A DNA stretch of 64,000 nt. Origin: an uncultured Pontibacter sp. (GTDB lineage Bacteria > Bacteroidota > Bacteroidia > Cytophagales > Hymenobacteraceae). Shown piece by piece: positions 1 through 8,306 of the stretch (position 1 is the stretch's first letter; every line of letters begins with the position of its first letter). Both the position numbers and the translations under genes were made by a program. The notes beneath the pieces are model-generated. The model was given only the letters and a program-made list of their open reading frames with translations, did not search any database and was not told where the DNA came from. The stretch covers positions 1 to 64,000 of the forward strand of contig NZ_CANLZM010000005.1 in assembly GCF_947495565.1 (NCBI RefSeq), given 5' to 3'.

Positions 1-185
1 CGCTGCCCCCCTTTTCCTTTTTCACACCACAACATACCCAAAAGCTGCGGCAGCCAGGGTTGCCCGCAGCAGCAGAAAGGGGGAGGCCGACAGATCCAAC
101 CTCTTAAGAATCTAACTTACTATTACATTTTGAAGTATAGCTCGAGAGCAGTTGTTTTTTCCTCTGCTCCTCTTTAACTTGAGCT

Positions 186-2183
186 ATGGCATTTCTGTTT
201 CCGTCTTTTCTGTTTGCACTGGCAGCCGTGGCTGTACCTATTATCCTTCACCTGGTGCAACTAAGGCGTGCCAAGCGAATCATGTTTAGTAATGTAAGAT
301 TTATTCAAGTTTCTAAAGACCTTACAGCCAGCCATAGGAATCTTAAGGATTTACTGATACTTGTTTCCCGTATTCTCTTTATAACGTTTTTAGTGCTTGC
401 TTTTGCGCAGCCTTTTCTGCCAGCTTCGGATGCCGCTACAGTAGTGGATGATGCAGATGTAAGTATAGCAGTTGATAATTCATTTAGTATGCAAAACCTG
501 CATCAGGAGGAAGACCTGTTGCTATTAAACGTGGCTACTGATCGGGCGAAGGTAATTTCTGATCTCTTTCCTGCATCTGCAGCTTTTAAAATTTCGTCTT
601 CAGAAAAGCTTAACCATGGCTCCTCAATGCAGCGTGGAGAAGCGCGTACTGTGCTAGATGAACTTGATTTTTCGGCTAAGGCTTTTGCGCCTGGTTCCGC
701 TTTTACAAATAAAGCATCTAATTTATTTATCATTTCAGATTTCCAAAAGAACAGTTTTGTGCCTTCTGTTCTTGATAAAGCAGATTCTTTGACGCAAGTA
801 CATTTAGTACCTCTAAAAGCAGCCAGCACTATAAATATCACTATTGATTCTGTATACTTAGAAGATGAGTTTATTCGAGCTGGGGCGGATAATGCGCTGC
901 GTGTAAAACTGTCTAACAATGGTAATGAGGCTATTCAAGGTCTACCGGTAAAATTATTTGTTCAGGAGCAGCAAGTTTCTGCTTTAAGTATAGATCTTCC
1001 TGCTAACCAGTCTGTAGATGCTGTTATGACTTTTAGAGCTTCTGGAGTAGGCGCACTGAAAGCTTATGTACAGTTGGAAGACTATCCTGTCGTATTTGAT
1101 AATACATATCATTTTGTTCTGGCTCCATCAGCACCAATCAACATTGTTGAAATCACCGATGATCAGGCTACTTCTCTGCAGCGGCTGTACGGTAATGAGT
1201 CTTTCTTTAAGTATACTTCTTTTGGGAGCGGTAATATTAATTATGCTGCTTTAGCTGCCGCTGATATAGTTATTCTGAATAGTATAAATTCTCTTTCTAC
1301 AGCACTTGCTGCTACAGTAGCAAATTACGTAAAAGAGGGAGGGACACTAACAATAATTCCGCCCACCAACGAAAGCAATGGTGCATATGCCTCTTTGTTT
1401 CAGAACCTGAGCTTGGCTGCTAATTTTACAGGTGCTAATGCAGCTAAAACTAGTTTGGCTGCACCAGACCCTAATCACCCTTTCTTTCGAAGTATCTTCT
1501 CTGATTTTGATCCTAGTATTAAAATGCCAACAGCTGTGAGAAGCCTAGCTTGGTCAAGGGCGGCAGATGATATTTTAAAGTATAGAGGCGGAACTCCTTT
1601 TCTCTCCCGCTTCGACAGAGGCAGTGGCTTTGTCTACTTAATGGCCACACCCCTAACGGAGTCCTTCAGTAGCTTGCCTAATCATGCACTGTTCGTTCCT
1701 ATCATGTATCGGTTAGCAATTAGTAGCTATAAGCAGGCACAGCAGCTGGCGTATACTTTGGGCGGGGGCACTATTCAAGTTCCGGCTGTTGCTATGCGAA
1801 AAGAAGGCGTATATGAGTTGCGTAGAGATACTGTGGCTTTTATACCGGAGCAGCAGGTAAGAGGAGGCAAGCTGTTTTTTAATGTGCCGCCAGATATGCA
1901 CGAGGCCGGTTTCTATAACCTGCAGCTCCAAGATTCTGTAGTTGCAACGCTGGCTTTTAATTATGTTAAAGATGAGTCATACTTAGAGCAATACTCTCCG
2001 GACGAACTGCGCGCTTTAATAGGAAACGAACGCGCAAATATTCACGTGTATGACTATGGTGACGCCTTTTCAGTAAAAGGTGAGTTCGAAAAAAGATATT
2101 TTGGCGTCAAGCTTTGGAAATATTGCCTAATATTGTGTCTGTTTTTCCTGATGGCCGAAATAGCACTTATTAGATTCCTCTAG
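186..2183 (+). CDS. BatA-domain / vWA-like membrane protein
   Basis: 665 residues. Membrane segments lie at about residues 8-26 and 56-74, matching the N-terminal double-transmembrane BatA domain (aerotolerance-type proteins), with a third helix at the extreme C-terminus (about 645-664). Between them is a large, probably periplasmic, region. Residues 97-101 read DNSFS, a MIDAS-like DxSxS motif of von Willebrand A domains. The stop is followed one base later by the ATG of the dihydroorotase-like gene, so the two are probably cotranscribed, an arrangement I regard as common in Cytophagales. Exact function unknown; probably an envelope protein. Family call confident, role not. Confidence 0.85.
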   Translation: MAFLFPSFLFALAAVAVPIILHLVQLRRAKRIMFSNVRFIQVSKDLTASHRNLKDLLILVSRILFITFLVLAFAQPFLPASDAATVVDDADVSIAVDNSFSMQNLHQEEDLLLLNVATDRAKVISDLFPASAAFKISSSEKLNHGSSMQRGEARTVLDELDFSAKAFAPGSAFTNKASNLFIISDFQKNSFVPSVLDKADSLTQVHLVPLKAASTINITIDSVYLEDEFIRAGADNALRVKLSNNGNEAIQGLPVKLFVQEQQVSALSIDLPANQSVDAVMTFRASGVGALKAYVQLEDYPVVFDNTYHFVLAPSAPINIVEITDDQATSLQRLYGNESFFKYTSFGSGNINYAALAAADIVILNSINSLSTALAATVANYVKEGGTLTIIPPTNESNGAYASLFQNLSLAANFTGANAAKTSLAAPDPNHPFFRSIFSDFDPSIKMPTAVRSLAWSRAADDILKYRGGTPFLSRFDRGSGFVYLMATPLTESFSSLPNHALFVPIMYRLAISSYKQAQQLAYTLGGGTIQVPAVAMRKEGVYELRRDTVAFIPEQQVRGGKLFFNVPPDMHEAGFYNLQLQDSVVATLAFNYVKDESYLEQYSPDELRALIGNERANIHVYDYGDAFSVKGEFEKRYFGVKLWKYCLILCLFFLMAEIALIRFL

Positions 2184-2184
2184 C

Positions 2185-3450
2185 ATGAAAGTACTTCTCC
2201 GAGCAGCAACTATTTACAATTCACAGTCCGAGTTTCATCTGCAGCAGCAGAATATCCTGATAGAAAACGGAGTCATTTTATACATTGGTTCTGAAGATCA
2301 AGAGGCAGACAAAACCATAGAAGCCGAAGGTTTAAGCGTATCGCCTGGTTGGGTAGATATGCAGGCTTTCACTGGTGAGCCTGGCTTGGAGTATAAAGAA
2401 GACCTGGAAAGCCTTGCCGCCGCCGCCGCCGCTGGTGGTTTTACCGAGGTGCTACTATTGCCTAACACAGAACCGGTGGTTCAAACGAAAGGCGCTATAA
2501 ACTATATCAAAAGCAAAAGCCATACTTTGCCGGTAACGCTGCTTCCTGCTGCTGCAGTAACAGTTGATACCTACGGGAAAGACCTGACAGAAATGATAGA
2601 TCTGTACCAGGCAGGCGCAGTAGCTTTTACTGACGGAACACATCCGTTGCAAGGCGCAGATGTTATACTAAAGGCACTACAGTACCTGCAGCCATTCGAT
2701 GGACTGCTGATGAACAGACCTGAGCACACCCGCCTTACTGAGAATGGACAGATGCATGAGGGCGAGGCTAGCACCCGTTTGGGTATGAAAGGCATACCTT
2801 CCCTGGCCGAAGAGGTGACCGTAACCCGCGATCTGCAGCTGCTGCGTTACGCAGGCGGTAAAATGCACTTCTCGCTTATATCCACTGCGGCCGCCGTAGA
2901 GGCCATACGCAAAGCAAAGGCTGAAGGGCTGCAGGTAACGTGTGATGTAGCCAGCTATCAGGCGGCATTTACCGATGAAACAATCGAAGCCTTCGACACA
3001 AACTATAAAGTTACGCCGCCTTTCAGGAGTGCAGCGGATGGTGCAGCCATCAAAGAAGGTCTGAAAGACGGGACGATTGACGCTGTTGTGTCAGCGCATA
3101 TGCCGCAGGATGTGGAAGCTAAGAAACTAGAGTTCGACCTGGCAGAATTCGGGATCATCAATTTAGAAACAGCTTTTGCTGTGGCTAACACAACTCTGGA
3201 CTTACCGCTGGAGGTGCTTCTGGAGAAACTGACAGTAAACCCGAGGCGCATTCTGGGTTTGCCTGAGGTACGTATTGCTGAAGGTGAGGTAGCTAATCTA
3301 ACTTTATTTAACCCTGCCCAGAACTGGATTCCGAATACGGAAAGCCTAAAGTCGAAATCGCATAACAGCCCGTTTATAGGCCAACAGCTGAAGGGGGCGG
3401 TGTTAGGAACAATTCATAAAGGGCAGTTAGTGCTCAACGATTCTTTTTAA
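2185..3450 (+). CDS. pyrC-like: Dihydroorotase-like amidohydrolase, metal-binding HxH motif absent
   Basis: 421 residues with the overall plan of class I dihydroorotases (amidohydrolase fold; family enzymes close carbamoyl-aspartate to dihydroorotate in pyrimidine synthesis). The family's N-terminal DxHxHxRxPG signature is replaced at residues 58-67 by DMQAFTGEPG, so both histidines of HxH are missing. The later metal and substrate motifs are also altered: SAHMPQD stands where TDHAPH is usual, and SYQA where a HH pair is usual. It could be a non-catalytic PyrC homologue that scaffolds aspartate carbamoyltransferase, as the inactive PyrC' does in some bacteria, or an enzyme with divergent ligands. 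It follows the BatA gene by one base. Family call firm, catalytic status inferred. Confidence 0.85.
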   Translation: MKVLLRAATIYNSQSEFHLQQQNILIENGVILYIGSEDQEADKTIEAEGLSVSPGWVDMQAFTGEPGLEYKEDLESLAAAAAAGGFTEVLLLPNTEPVVQTKGAINYIKSKSHTLPVTLLPAAAVTVDTYGKDLTEMIDLYQAGAVAFTDGTHPLQGADVILKALQYLQPFDGLLMNRPEHTRLTENGQMHEGEASTRLGMKGIPSLAEEVTVTRDLQLLRYAGGKMHFSLISTAAAVEAIRKAKAEGLQVTCDVASYQAAFTDETIEAFDTNYKVTPPFRSAADGAAIKEGLKDGTIDAVVSAHMPQDVEAKKLEFDLAEFGIINLETAFAVANTTLDLPLEVLLEKLTVNPRRILGLPEVRIAEGEVANLTLFNPAQNWIPNTESLKSKSHNSPFIGQQLKGAVLGTIHKGQLVLNDSF

Positions 3451-3511
3451 TATATTTATACCTATATTTAGGTAGAGTTGGCCTAATGCACACTCTATCC
3501 GAGGGAAAGAC

Positions 3512-4021
3512 ATGTTTAATCAGACAATTGTGCGGGTAGGGATACGCTATGGCGTAATGAGTGGCATTGTTTGCTTTGCGCTGGTAGCACTGCTATACTT
3601 TGTTGGCTATAACCCTTTTGGCGATATGGGTAGAATATCATACTTGCCTATTCCAATCTTTATATTCCTGGCCATCCGGTACTACAAAAAGTTTATAGAG
3701 ACAGAACTTAGTTTTGGCAAAGGGCTGCGGGTTGGGTTAGCGGTGGCGTTTTACAGTGCATTGAGTTCAGCGATGCTTGTGTTGGTGCTTATATACCTGG
3801 TGGGGCCGGTAATTTTGCAAAACCACATTACAGAAATGCAGGCTTTGCTGGAGGAGACGCGCGAGCAGCAGATACAGCTACTGGGGGAGGATGCTTACAA
3901 AAATGTGTATAATGCCTTGGAAAACCTTACGCCCTCGACTCAGGCAGCAGATTTCTTTTTGTGGAGACTAATCGTGGGGAGTATTTTCGCGTTAGTGGCC
4001 GCCGTATTTTTCCGGAAATGA
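3512..4021 (+). CDS. DUF4199 family membrane protein (first of tandem pair)
   Basis: 169 residues with about four hydrophobic segments (roughly residues 13-32, 45-60, 76-102 and 145-165) and a polar glutamate/glutamine-rich stretch before the last helix. This layout and the F-G-K-G-L-R-V-G segment after the second helix fit DUF4199, an uncharacterised inner-membrane family of Bacteroidota. A second member follows 28 bases downstream and then two glycosyltransferases, all on one strand, suggesting an envelope-related operon. No catalytic motif is visible and I assign no function. Confidence 0.8.
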   Translation: MFNQTIVRVGIRYGVMSGIVCFALVALLYFVGYNPFGDMGRISYLPIPIFIFLAIRYYKKFIETELSFGKGLRVGLAVAFYSALSSAMLVLVLIYLVGPVILQNHITEMQALLEETREQQIQLLGEDAYKNVYNALENLTPSTQAADFFLWRLIVGSIFALVAAVFFRK

Positions 4022-4049
4022 TTTCATCTAACCTATAAACACTATAACT

Positions 4050-4592
4050 ATGACCGACAATCAACCCGTTGCAACTGAAAAGGCTCCTTCAGTATTTCCA
4101 ACCGCTCTGAAATGGGGGCTGCTGGCAGGTATTATTTCCATCGTGTTTTCTCTATACGGCTACATAACGGAGAGCTTTGGTAATATTTTTCTAGCCTTAG
4201 CTGTATCGTTAATTATTTCCATTACCATCCTGGTTTTGGCAATGCGTGATTACAGAAAAAGCAACGGCGGCTACATGACCTACATGCAAGGGTTGATACT
4301 AGGTATAGTTACCATGGTTATTGCCAGCTTCATCTCTGGGCTTTTTACGATGCTTTACGTGCAGTTTATAGACCCAACCATTCCAGAGAAAATGGTGGAT
4401 GCCGCTTTAGAACAAATGATTATGCTTGGTGTTGATGACAGTGTGATAGAGGAACAGCGCGAAACGATTCTGGCTGAAAACACACCTGTTAATCAGCTTT
4501 GGGGCGCATTAAAAAACGGACTTTTTGGAGGACTGATCCTGTCGCTGATTATCTCTGCTATTATGAAGAGATCGCGGCCGGAGTTTGAATAA
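4050..4592 (+). CDS. DUF4199 family membrane protein (second of tandem pair)
   Basis: 180 residues, paralogous in layout to the preceding gene: a short polar N-terminus, hydrophobic segments near residues 20-38, 42-64, 83-106 and 150-170, and a polar E-rich loop before the last helix. It carries the Y-M-T-Y-M-Q-G-L-I-L-G type segment usual for DUF4199. The next gene, a family 2 glycosyltransferase, starts 3 bases after this stop. The pair may form a heteromer, which is a guess from tandem placement. Confidence 0.8.
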   Translation: MTDNQPVATEKAPSVFPTALKWGLLAGIISIVFSLYGYITESFGNIFLALAVSLIISITILVLAMRDYRKSNGGYMTYMQGLILGIVTMVIASFISGLFTMLYVQFIDPTIPEKMVDAALEQMIMLGVDDSVIEEQRETILAENTPVNQLWGALKNGLFGGLILSLIISAIMKRSRPEFE

Positions 4593-4595
4593 AAC

Positions 4596-5570
4596 ATGCA
4601 ATACACTTACGATATTTCGGTAGTAGTTCCGCTCTTCAACGAGGAGGAGTCGCTGCCTGAACTCGTGCGCTGGATCAGAAGAGTGATGCACGCGCACGAG
4701 TTTTCTTATGAGGTAATACTGGTGGATGATGGCAGTACCGACCGATCGTGGGAGGTAATCCATACTTTAGGTGAGGAGGACAAAGCCGTAAAAGGCATTA
4801 GCTTTAACCGTAATTATGGAAAGTCTGCTGCCCTGAACGAAGGTTTTCGCCGTTGCGAGGGCGAAGTAGTCATTACCATGGATGCCGACCTGCAGGATAG
4901 CCCGGAGGAGATTCCTGCGCTTTATGATATGATCAAGCACCAGAAGTATGACCTGGTGAGCGGCTGGAAAAGAAAGCGCTTTGATCCTGTCAGCAAAACA
5001 ATCCCTACTAAATTCTTTAATGCCGCCACACGAAAGCTATCCGGCATACAGCTGCACGACTTTAACTGTGGCCTGAAAGCGTATCGGCAGCTGCTGGTAA
5101 AAAGCATAGAGGTACATGGCGAAATGCACCGCTATATTCCGGTTATAGCCAAATGGAACGGCTTTACAAGGATAGGCGAGAAGGTGGTGCAGCACCAGGA
5201 GCGCAAGTATGGCACTACAAAGTTCGGGCTGGAGCGCTTTGTGTACGGTTTCCTGGACCTGCTCTCCATTACCTTTGTCAGCCGTTTTAAAAAGCGCCCG
5301 ATGCACTTCTTCGGTTCGTTGGGTACGCTCATGTTTGTTGTGGGCTTGGGCATAACGGTTTGGCTGATCATGCAGAAGTTGTTCGGACTTTACTCAGAGG
5401 GCCGCGTACGCGATATTGTAGACCAGCCGCTGTTCTTCCTGGCGTTAGTGGCTGTTATACTTGGTGTGCAGCTTTTTCTGGCTGGTTTCCTGGCCGAGAT
5501 GATTGCTATGGCTGCCAGCAAGCGCAACGAGTACCTGATCCGCGATAAAGTAGGCTCCATAAAAAAGTAA
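4596..5570 (+). CDS. Family 2 glycosyltransferase, polyisoprenyl-phosphate (DPM1/GtrB) type
   Basis: 324 residues. The N-terminal GT-A domain shows the VVPLFNEEESL start, DDGSTD (nucleotide-sugar binding) and DADLQD (metal/sugar binding). Two C-terminal transmembrane helices (about residues 243-262 and 278-303) match the GtrB/ArnC-like arrangement, in which a sugar is moved from a nucleotide donor to undecaprenyl phosphate at the inner leaflet. The next gene begins immediately after the stop, so the two are co-translated. The sugar and final glycan are unknown. A processive synthase is unlikely because the protein is short and has only two helices. Confidence 0.88.
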   Translation: MQYTYDISVVVPLFNEEESLPELVRWIRRVMHAHEFSYEVILVDDGSTDRSWEVIHTLGEEDKAVKGISFNRNYGKSAALNEGFRRCEGEVVITMDADLQDSPEEIPALYDMIKHQKYDLVSGWKRKRFDPVSKTIPTKFFNAATRKLSGIQLHDFNCGLKAYRQLLVKSIEVHGEMHRYIPVIAKWNGFTRIGEKVVQHQERKYGTTKFGLERFVYGFLDLLSITFVSRFKKRPMHFFGSLGTLMFVVGLGITVWLIMQKLFGLYSEGRVRDIVDQPLFFLALVAVILGVQLFLAGFLAEMIAMAASKRNEYLIRDKVGSIKK

Positions 5571-6719
5571 ATGGCGAAGCGGGTAACCATAGTCGGGCCA
5601 GCGCACCCGCTGCGTGGCGGCGGTATGTCCACGTTTAACGAGCGGATGGCTTATGCTTTTCAGGAAGCAGGTTGTGAGGTAGAAATAGTTACTTTCAGCC
5701 TGCAGTACCCGTCTTTTCTATTCCCGGGCAAGAGCCAGTTTACCACAGAGCCTGCACCAGCTGGGTTAGCTATAAAAGTGCTGATAAACTCTGTAAACCC
5801 GCTAAGCTGGTGGCGCGCTGGGCAGTACATAAAAAAGCAGCAGCCCGATCTGGTAGTGTTTCGTTATTGGCTGCCGTTTATGGGGCCGGCATTGGGTACC
5901 ATAGCCCGCATCATCCACAGAAATAAGTATAGCCGCATTCTGGCTATCACAGATAATGTGGTGCCGCACGAGAAGCGCCCCGGTGATGTGCCTTTCACCA
6001 AATATTTTTTAGGTTCCTGCCACGGCTTTGTTACCTTATCGCGGTCGGTGCAGCAGGACCTAGAGCAGTTTGAGCCGAAGAAACCGAGCGTATACTTGCC
6101 GCACCCGCTTTATGATAATTTTGGGGAGGCTGAGACTAAGGAAGCCGCTTGTGCTGCCTTAGGTATCGATCCAAAGTATAAGTACCTGCTCTTTTTCGGT
6201 TTTATCCGAGCTTACAAAGGCTTAGACCTGCTGCTGCAGGCTATGGCCGACCCGCAGGTAAAAGAGCTGCAGCACCTGAAGCTTATTGTTGCCGGTGAGT
6301 TTTACGAGGATGCCGCGCCTTATCACCAACTTATCGAAGAGCTGCAGCTGCAGAATAAGCTTATACTACGCACCGATTTTATACCTAACGATGAAGTACG
6401 CCACTACTTTTGCGCCGCCGACCTGGTAGTGCAGCCTTACAAACACGCTACCCAAAGCGGTGTAACGCAGGTGGCCTATCATTTTAACAAGCCGATGGTG
6501 GTAACTCGCGTCGGAGGTCTTGCGGAGTTGGTGCCGCACGGTGAGGTAGGGTATGTGGTAGAGCCGCAGCCGCAAACTATTGCCGCTGCCATACAGCATT
6601 TCTATACTTCCGGCAACGCAAATTTGCTCTCAGACAACATCTCAAAGTATAAAAAGCGCTTTAGCTGGAGCCGTTTTGTGCAGGCCATGTGGGAGCTGGC
6701 CGAAAAGGTAAAAGTATAG
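5571..6719 (+). CDS. Family 4/1-type (GT-B) glycosyltransferase
   Basis: 382 residues. The N-terminal half begins with a glycine-rich loop (G-P-A-H-P-L-R-G-G-G) typical of GT-B donors/acceptors. The C-terminal half has the donor-binding features of family 4: a GFIRAYKGLDLLL segment after the linker, IVAGEFYE, and V-Q-P-Y-K-H-A-T-Q-S-G-V near residue 290. No signal peptide. It starts directly at the stop of the membrane glycosyltransferase, pointing to a shared role in building a cell-surface glycan or glycolipid. The acceptor is unknown. Confidence 0.87.
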   Translation: MAKRVTIVGPAHPLRGGGMSTFNERMAYAFQEAGCEVEIVTFSLQYPSFLFPGKSQFTTEPAPAGLAIKVLINSVNPLSWWRAGQYIKKQQPDLVVFRYWLPFMGPALGTIARIIHRNKYSRILAITDNVVPHEKRPGDVPFTKYFLGSCHGFVTLSRSVQQDLEQFEPKKPSVYLPHPLYDNFGEAETKEAACAALGIDPKYKYLLFFGFIRAYKGLDLLLQAMADPQVKELQHLKLIVAGEFYEDAAPYHQLIEELQLQNKLILRTDFIPNDEVRHYFCAADLVVQPYKHATQSGVTQVAYHFNKPMVVTRVGGLAELVPHGEVGYVVEPQPQTIAAAIQHFYTSGNANLLSDNISKYKKRFSWSRFVQAMWELAEKVKV

Positions 6720-6796
6720 CCTGTTTCTCTCAAAAAAATTATCATCCTTTTTCCATAACTCTAAAATCTCTACAGGTTTAAATATAGCTATCAGTA

Positions 6797-6804
6797 TATA
6801 TTTG
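6797..6804 (+). promoter_or_regulatory. -7 box TATATTTG of the GNAT gene
   Basis: Matches the Bacteroidota -7 consensus TAnnTTTG exactly. It ends only three bases before the ATG at 6808, so transcription would start at or next to the start codon. No convincing -33 TTG was found. Confidence 0.5.
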
Positions 6805-6807
6805 CAG

Positions 6808-7329
6808 ATGATCAAGATTGAAAAGTATAGTGAACTAATGCCTTCTGCCAGAAGTATACTCCATCAGTTTATTGAGGAAGAATTTGGGCACATCGCCTTT
6901 GTGCAGGAGCGCGAATGGGCGGAGCCAGAGTGGGTGCTGACGATGTATGAGAATGACGAGATAGCCACGGTTTGCCATGTGGTGCTGCGGGAGGTAAATA
7001 TGGATGGGCAGCTATATAAAGTAGCCGGAATCAATAACGTGATTACTCCAAAGGCATTCCGGGGTAAAGGCTACGCCAGCAAAGTTTTGCGTGAGGCAGA
7101 GAAATTTGTTTTCGAAGAGTTAAGCTGTGCCTACGCGCTGCTGCTTTGTGCTGATGCTCTGTTGCCGTTCTACAGCCGTTTGGGTTGGAATAAGCTGGAA
7201 GAGTGTGAGCTATACTATTATCAGCCAACTGGCGAGCAACTTTATGATTCCAATGTTATGTTGCTTCCAGCGAACAATCTGCTCCTTTATAAACCCAAAT
7301 ACATTAACCTAAACGGGCTGCCTTGGTAA
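6808..7329 (+). CDS. GNAT family N-acetyltransferase
   Basis: 173 residues from the ATG at 6808; a TTG two codons upstream is in frame but lies inside the -7 box, so I reject it. The GNAT fold is shown by a beta-strand then V-I-T-P-K-A-F-R-G-K-G-Y-A-S-K-V-L (about residues 76-92), the acetyl-CoA pyrophosphate loop (R-x-x-G-x-G/A), followed by a YALLLCADALLPFYSRLGW segment, the usual beta5-alpha4 region. The substrate is not predictable. It stands alone, about 90 bases after the glycosyltransferase operon, with its own promoter. Confidence 0.85.
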   Translation: MIKIEKYSELMPSARSILHQFIEEEFGHIAFVQEREWAEPEWVLTMYENDEIATVCHVVLREVNMDGQLYKVAGINNVITPKAFRGKGYASKVLREAEKFVFEELSCAYALLLCADALLPFYSRLGWNKLEECELYYYQPTGEQLYDSNVMLLPANNLLLYKPKYINLNGLPW

Positions 7330-7417
7330 GGCACTGCTGCTTTCTGGCTTTTATGCGCAGCTGTCTGCCTAATGGCTACTTATACTTTGGCAGCGTAGAT
7401 TTATTTTGCTTACAAGT

Positions 7418-8221
7418 ATGACTTCAGCTCAAACTATGAAACAGAAAAATTATATACTGGTGCTAGGCGCCGGAGGCAACATTGGTGGCAAGGTGGCGCA
7501 GGAGCTGCTGAACAGAGGCGCGCAGGTAGGTGTAATGGGCCGCAGCCGTAGCCGCCTGGCGCAGTTTGAGGGCAAGGCAGAAATTTTAGAAGGCGATTTT
7601 AATGATGATGCTTTTCTGCACCAGGCGCTCCAAAAAGCTAGCAGCGTTTACCTTACCGTGCCAGATGATGCTTTTGCTGATGTATCTACCACTGCACAAA
7701 GGTTAGCGCATTTGTTGCAAAACACAGCGGTTACGCATATCGTCAACATCAGCAACAGCATTGTTAAGAAATCCGGAAAGCCAACCAAGCTGGTGGCGCT
7801 GGAGGAGGAGTTGAATAAAAATCTGCCACAGCACTTGCTGCACCTGCGTTGTGGCAATTTTTTCGAGAACCTGAATTGGGGGCTTCACACGCCATACCTG
7901 CCGAACCTGAAGCTGCCCTACATTTCCTCTTACGAAGTGGCTTGCATAGCCGCCCAGCATCTGCAGCAGCAGGGTTTTACAGGTAAACAGGTGGAAGCTA
8001 TACTTGGCGAGCGAGATTATAGTATGGCAGAACTGGCGGCGGCGGCAGGAGTTACTTACCAGCAGTTGCCTTATACTCCAGAGAACAGCCACTTTTATAA
8101 ACCTTTTAACGATGGCGATTTTGAGGTGGAGCCAAGGCCTGAGAACTATAAACCTGGAACTGATAAACGCTTCAGTTTGGAGTATTTCCTGAAGCACGAC
8201 CTGCAGGTGAGTTTCGTCTAA
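7418..8221 (+). CDS. NmrA/SDR-like NAD(P)-binding protein
   Basis: About 267 residues from ATG 7418; a second in-frame ATG at 7436 would give the more usual short N-terminus. An N-terminal Rossmann loop reads LVLGAGGNIGGKV (GxxGxxG), followed by an acidic/arginine pair region, and the LEGDF motif that contacts the adenine. This resembles atypical SDRs of the NmrA/HSCARG type (redox sensors or quinone reductases); the Tyr-x-x-x-Lys catalytic pair of classic SDRs is not evident. Single gene followed by a strong bidirectional terminator. Confidence 0.8.
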   Translation: MTSAQTMKQKNYILVLGAGGNIGGKVAQELLNRGAQVGVMGRSRSRLAQFEGKAEILEGDFNDDAFLHQALQKASSVYLTVPDDAFADVSTTAQRLAHLLQNTAVTHIVNISNSIVKKSGKPTKLVALEEELNKNLPQHLLHLRCGNFFENLNWGLHTPYLPNLKLPYISSYEVACIAAQHLQQQGFTGKQVEAILGERDYSMAELAAAAGVTYQQLPYTPENSHFYKPFNDGDFEVEPRPENYKPGTDKRFSLEYFLKHDLQVSFV

Positions 8222-8245
8222 AAATCTTTAAGTATAGATTTAGCT

Positions 8246-8291
8246 AAAATGAGAATCCCCGGCAACTCAGGCTGCCGGGGATTCTCATTTT
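8246..8291. terminator. Bidirectional terminator between NmrA-like gene and purB
   Basis: A perfect 19-bp inverted repeat (arms 8246-8264 and 8273-8291, 8-base loop) with an A-tract on one end and a T-tract on the other. It sits between convergent genes and should terminate both. Confidence 0.9.
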
Positions 8292-8306
8292 ATACTATTG
8301 AGGCAA

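Noticed and set aside
1-185. Start of window: C-rich and GCAGC-rich foldable DNA
   Set aside because: Too short and incomplete to assign; could be the tail of a repeat or terminator of a gene outside the window.
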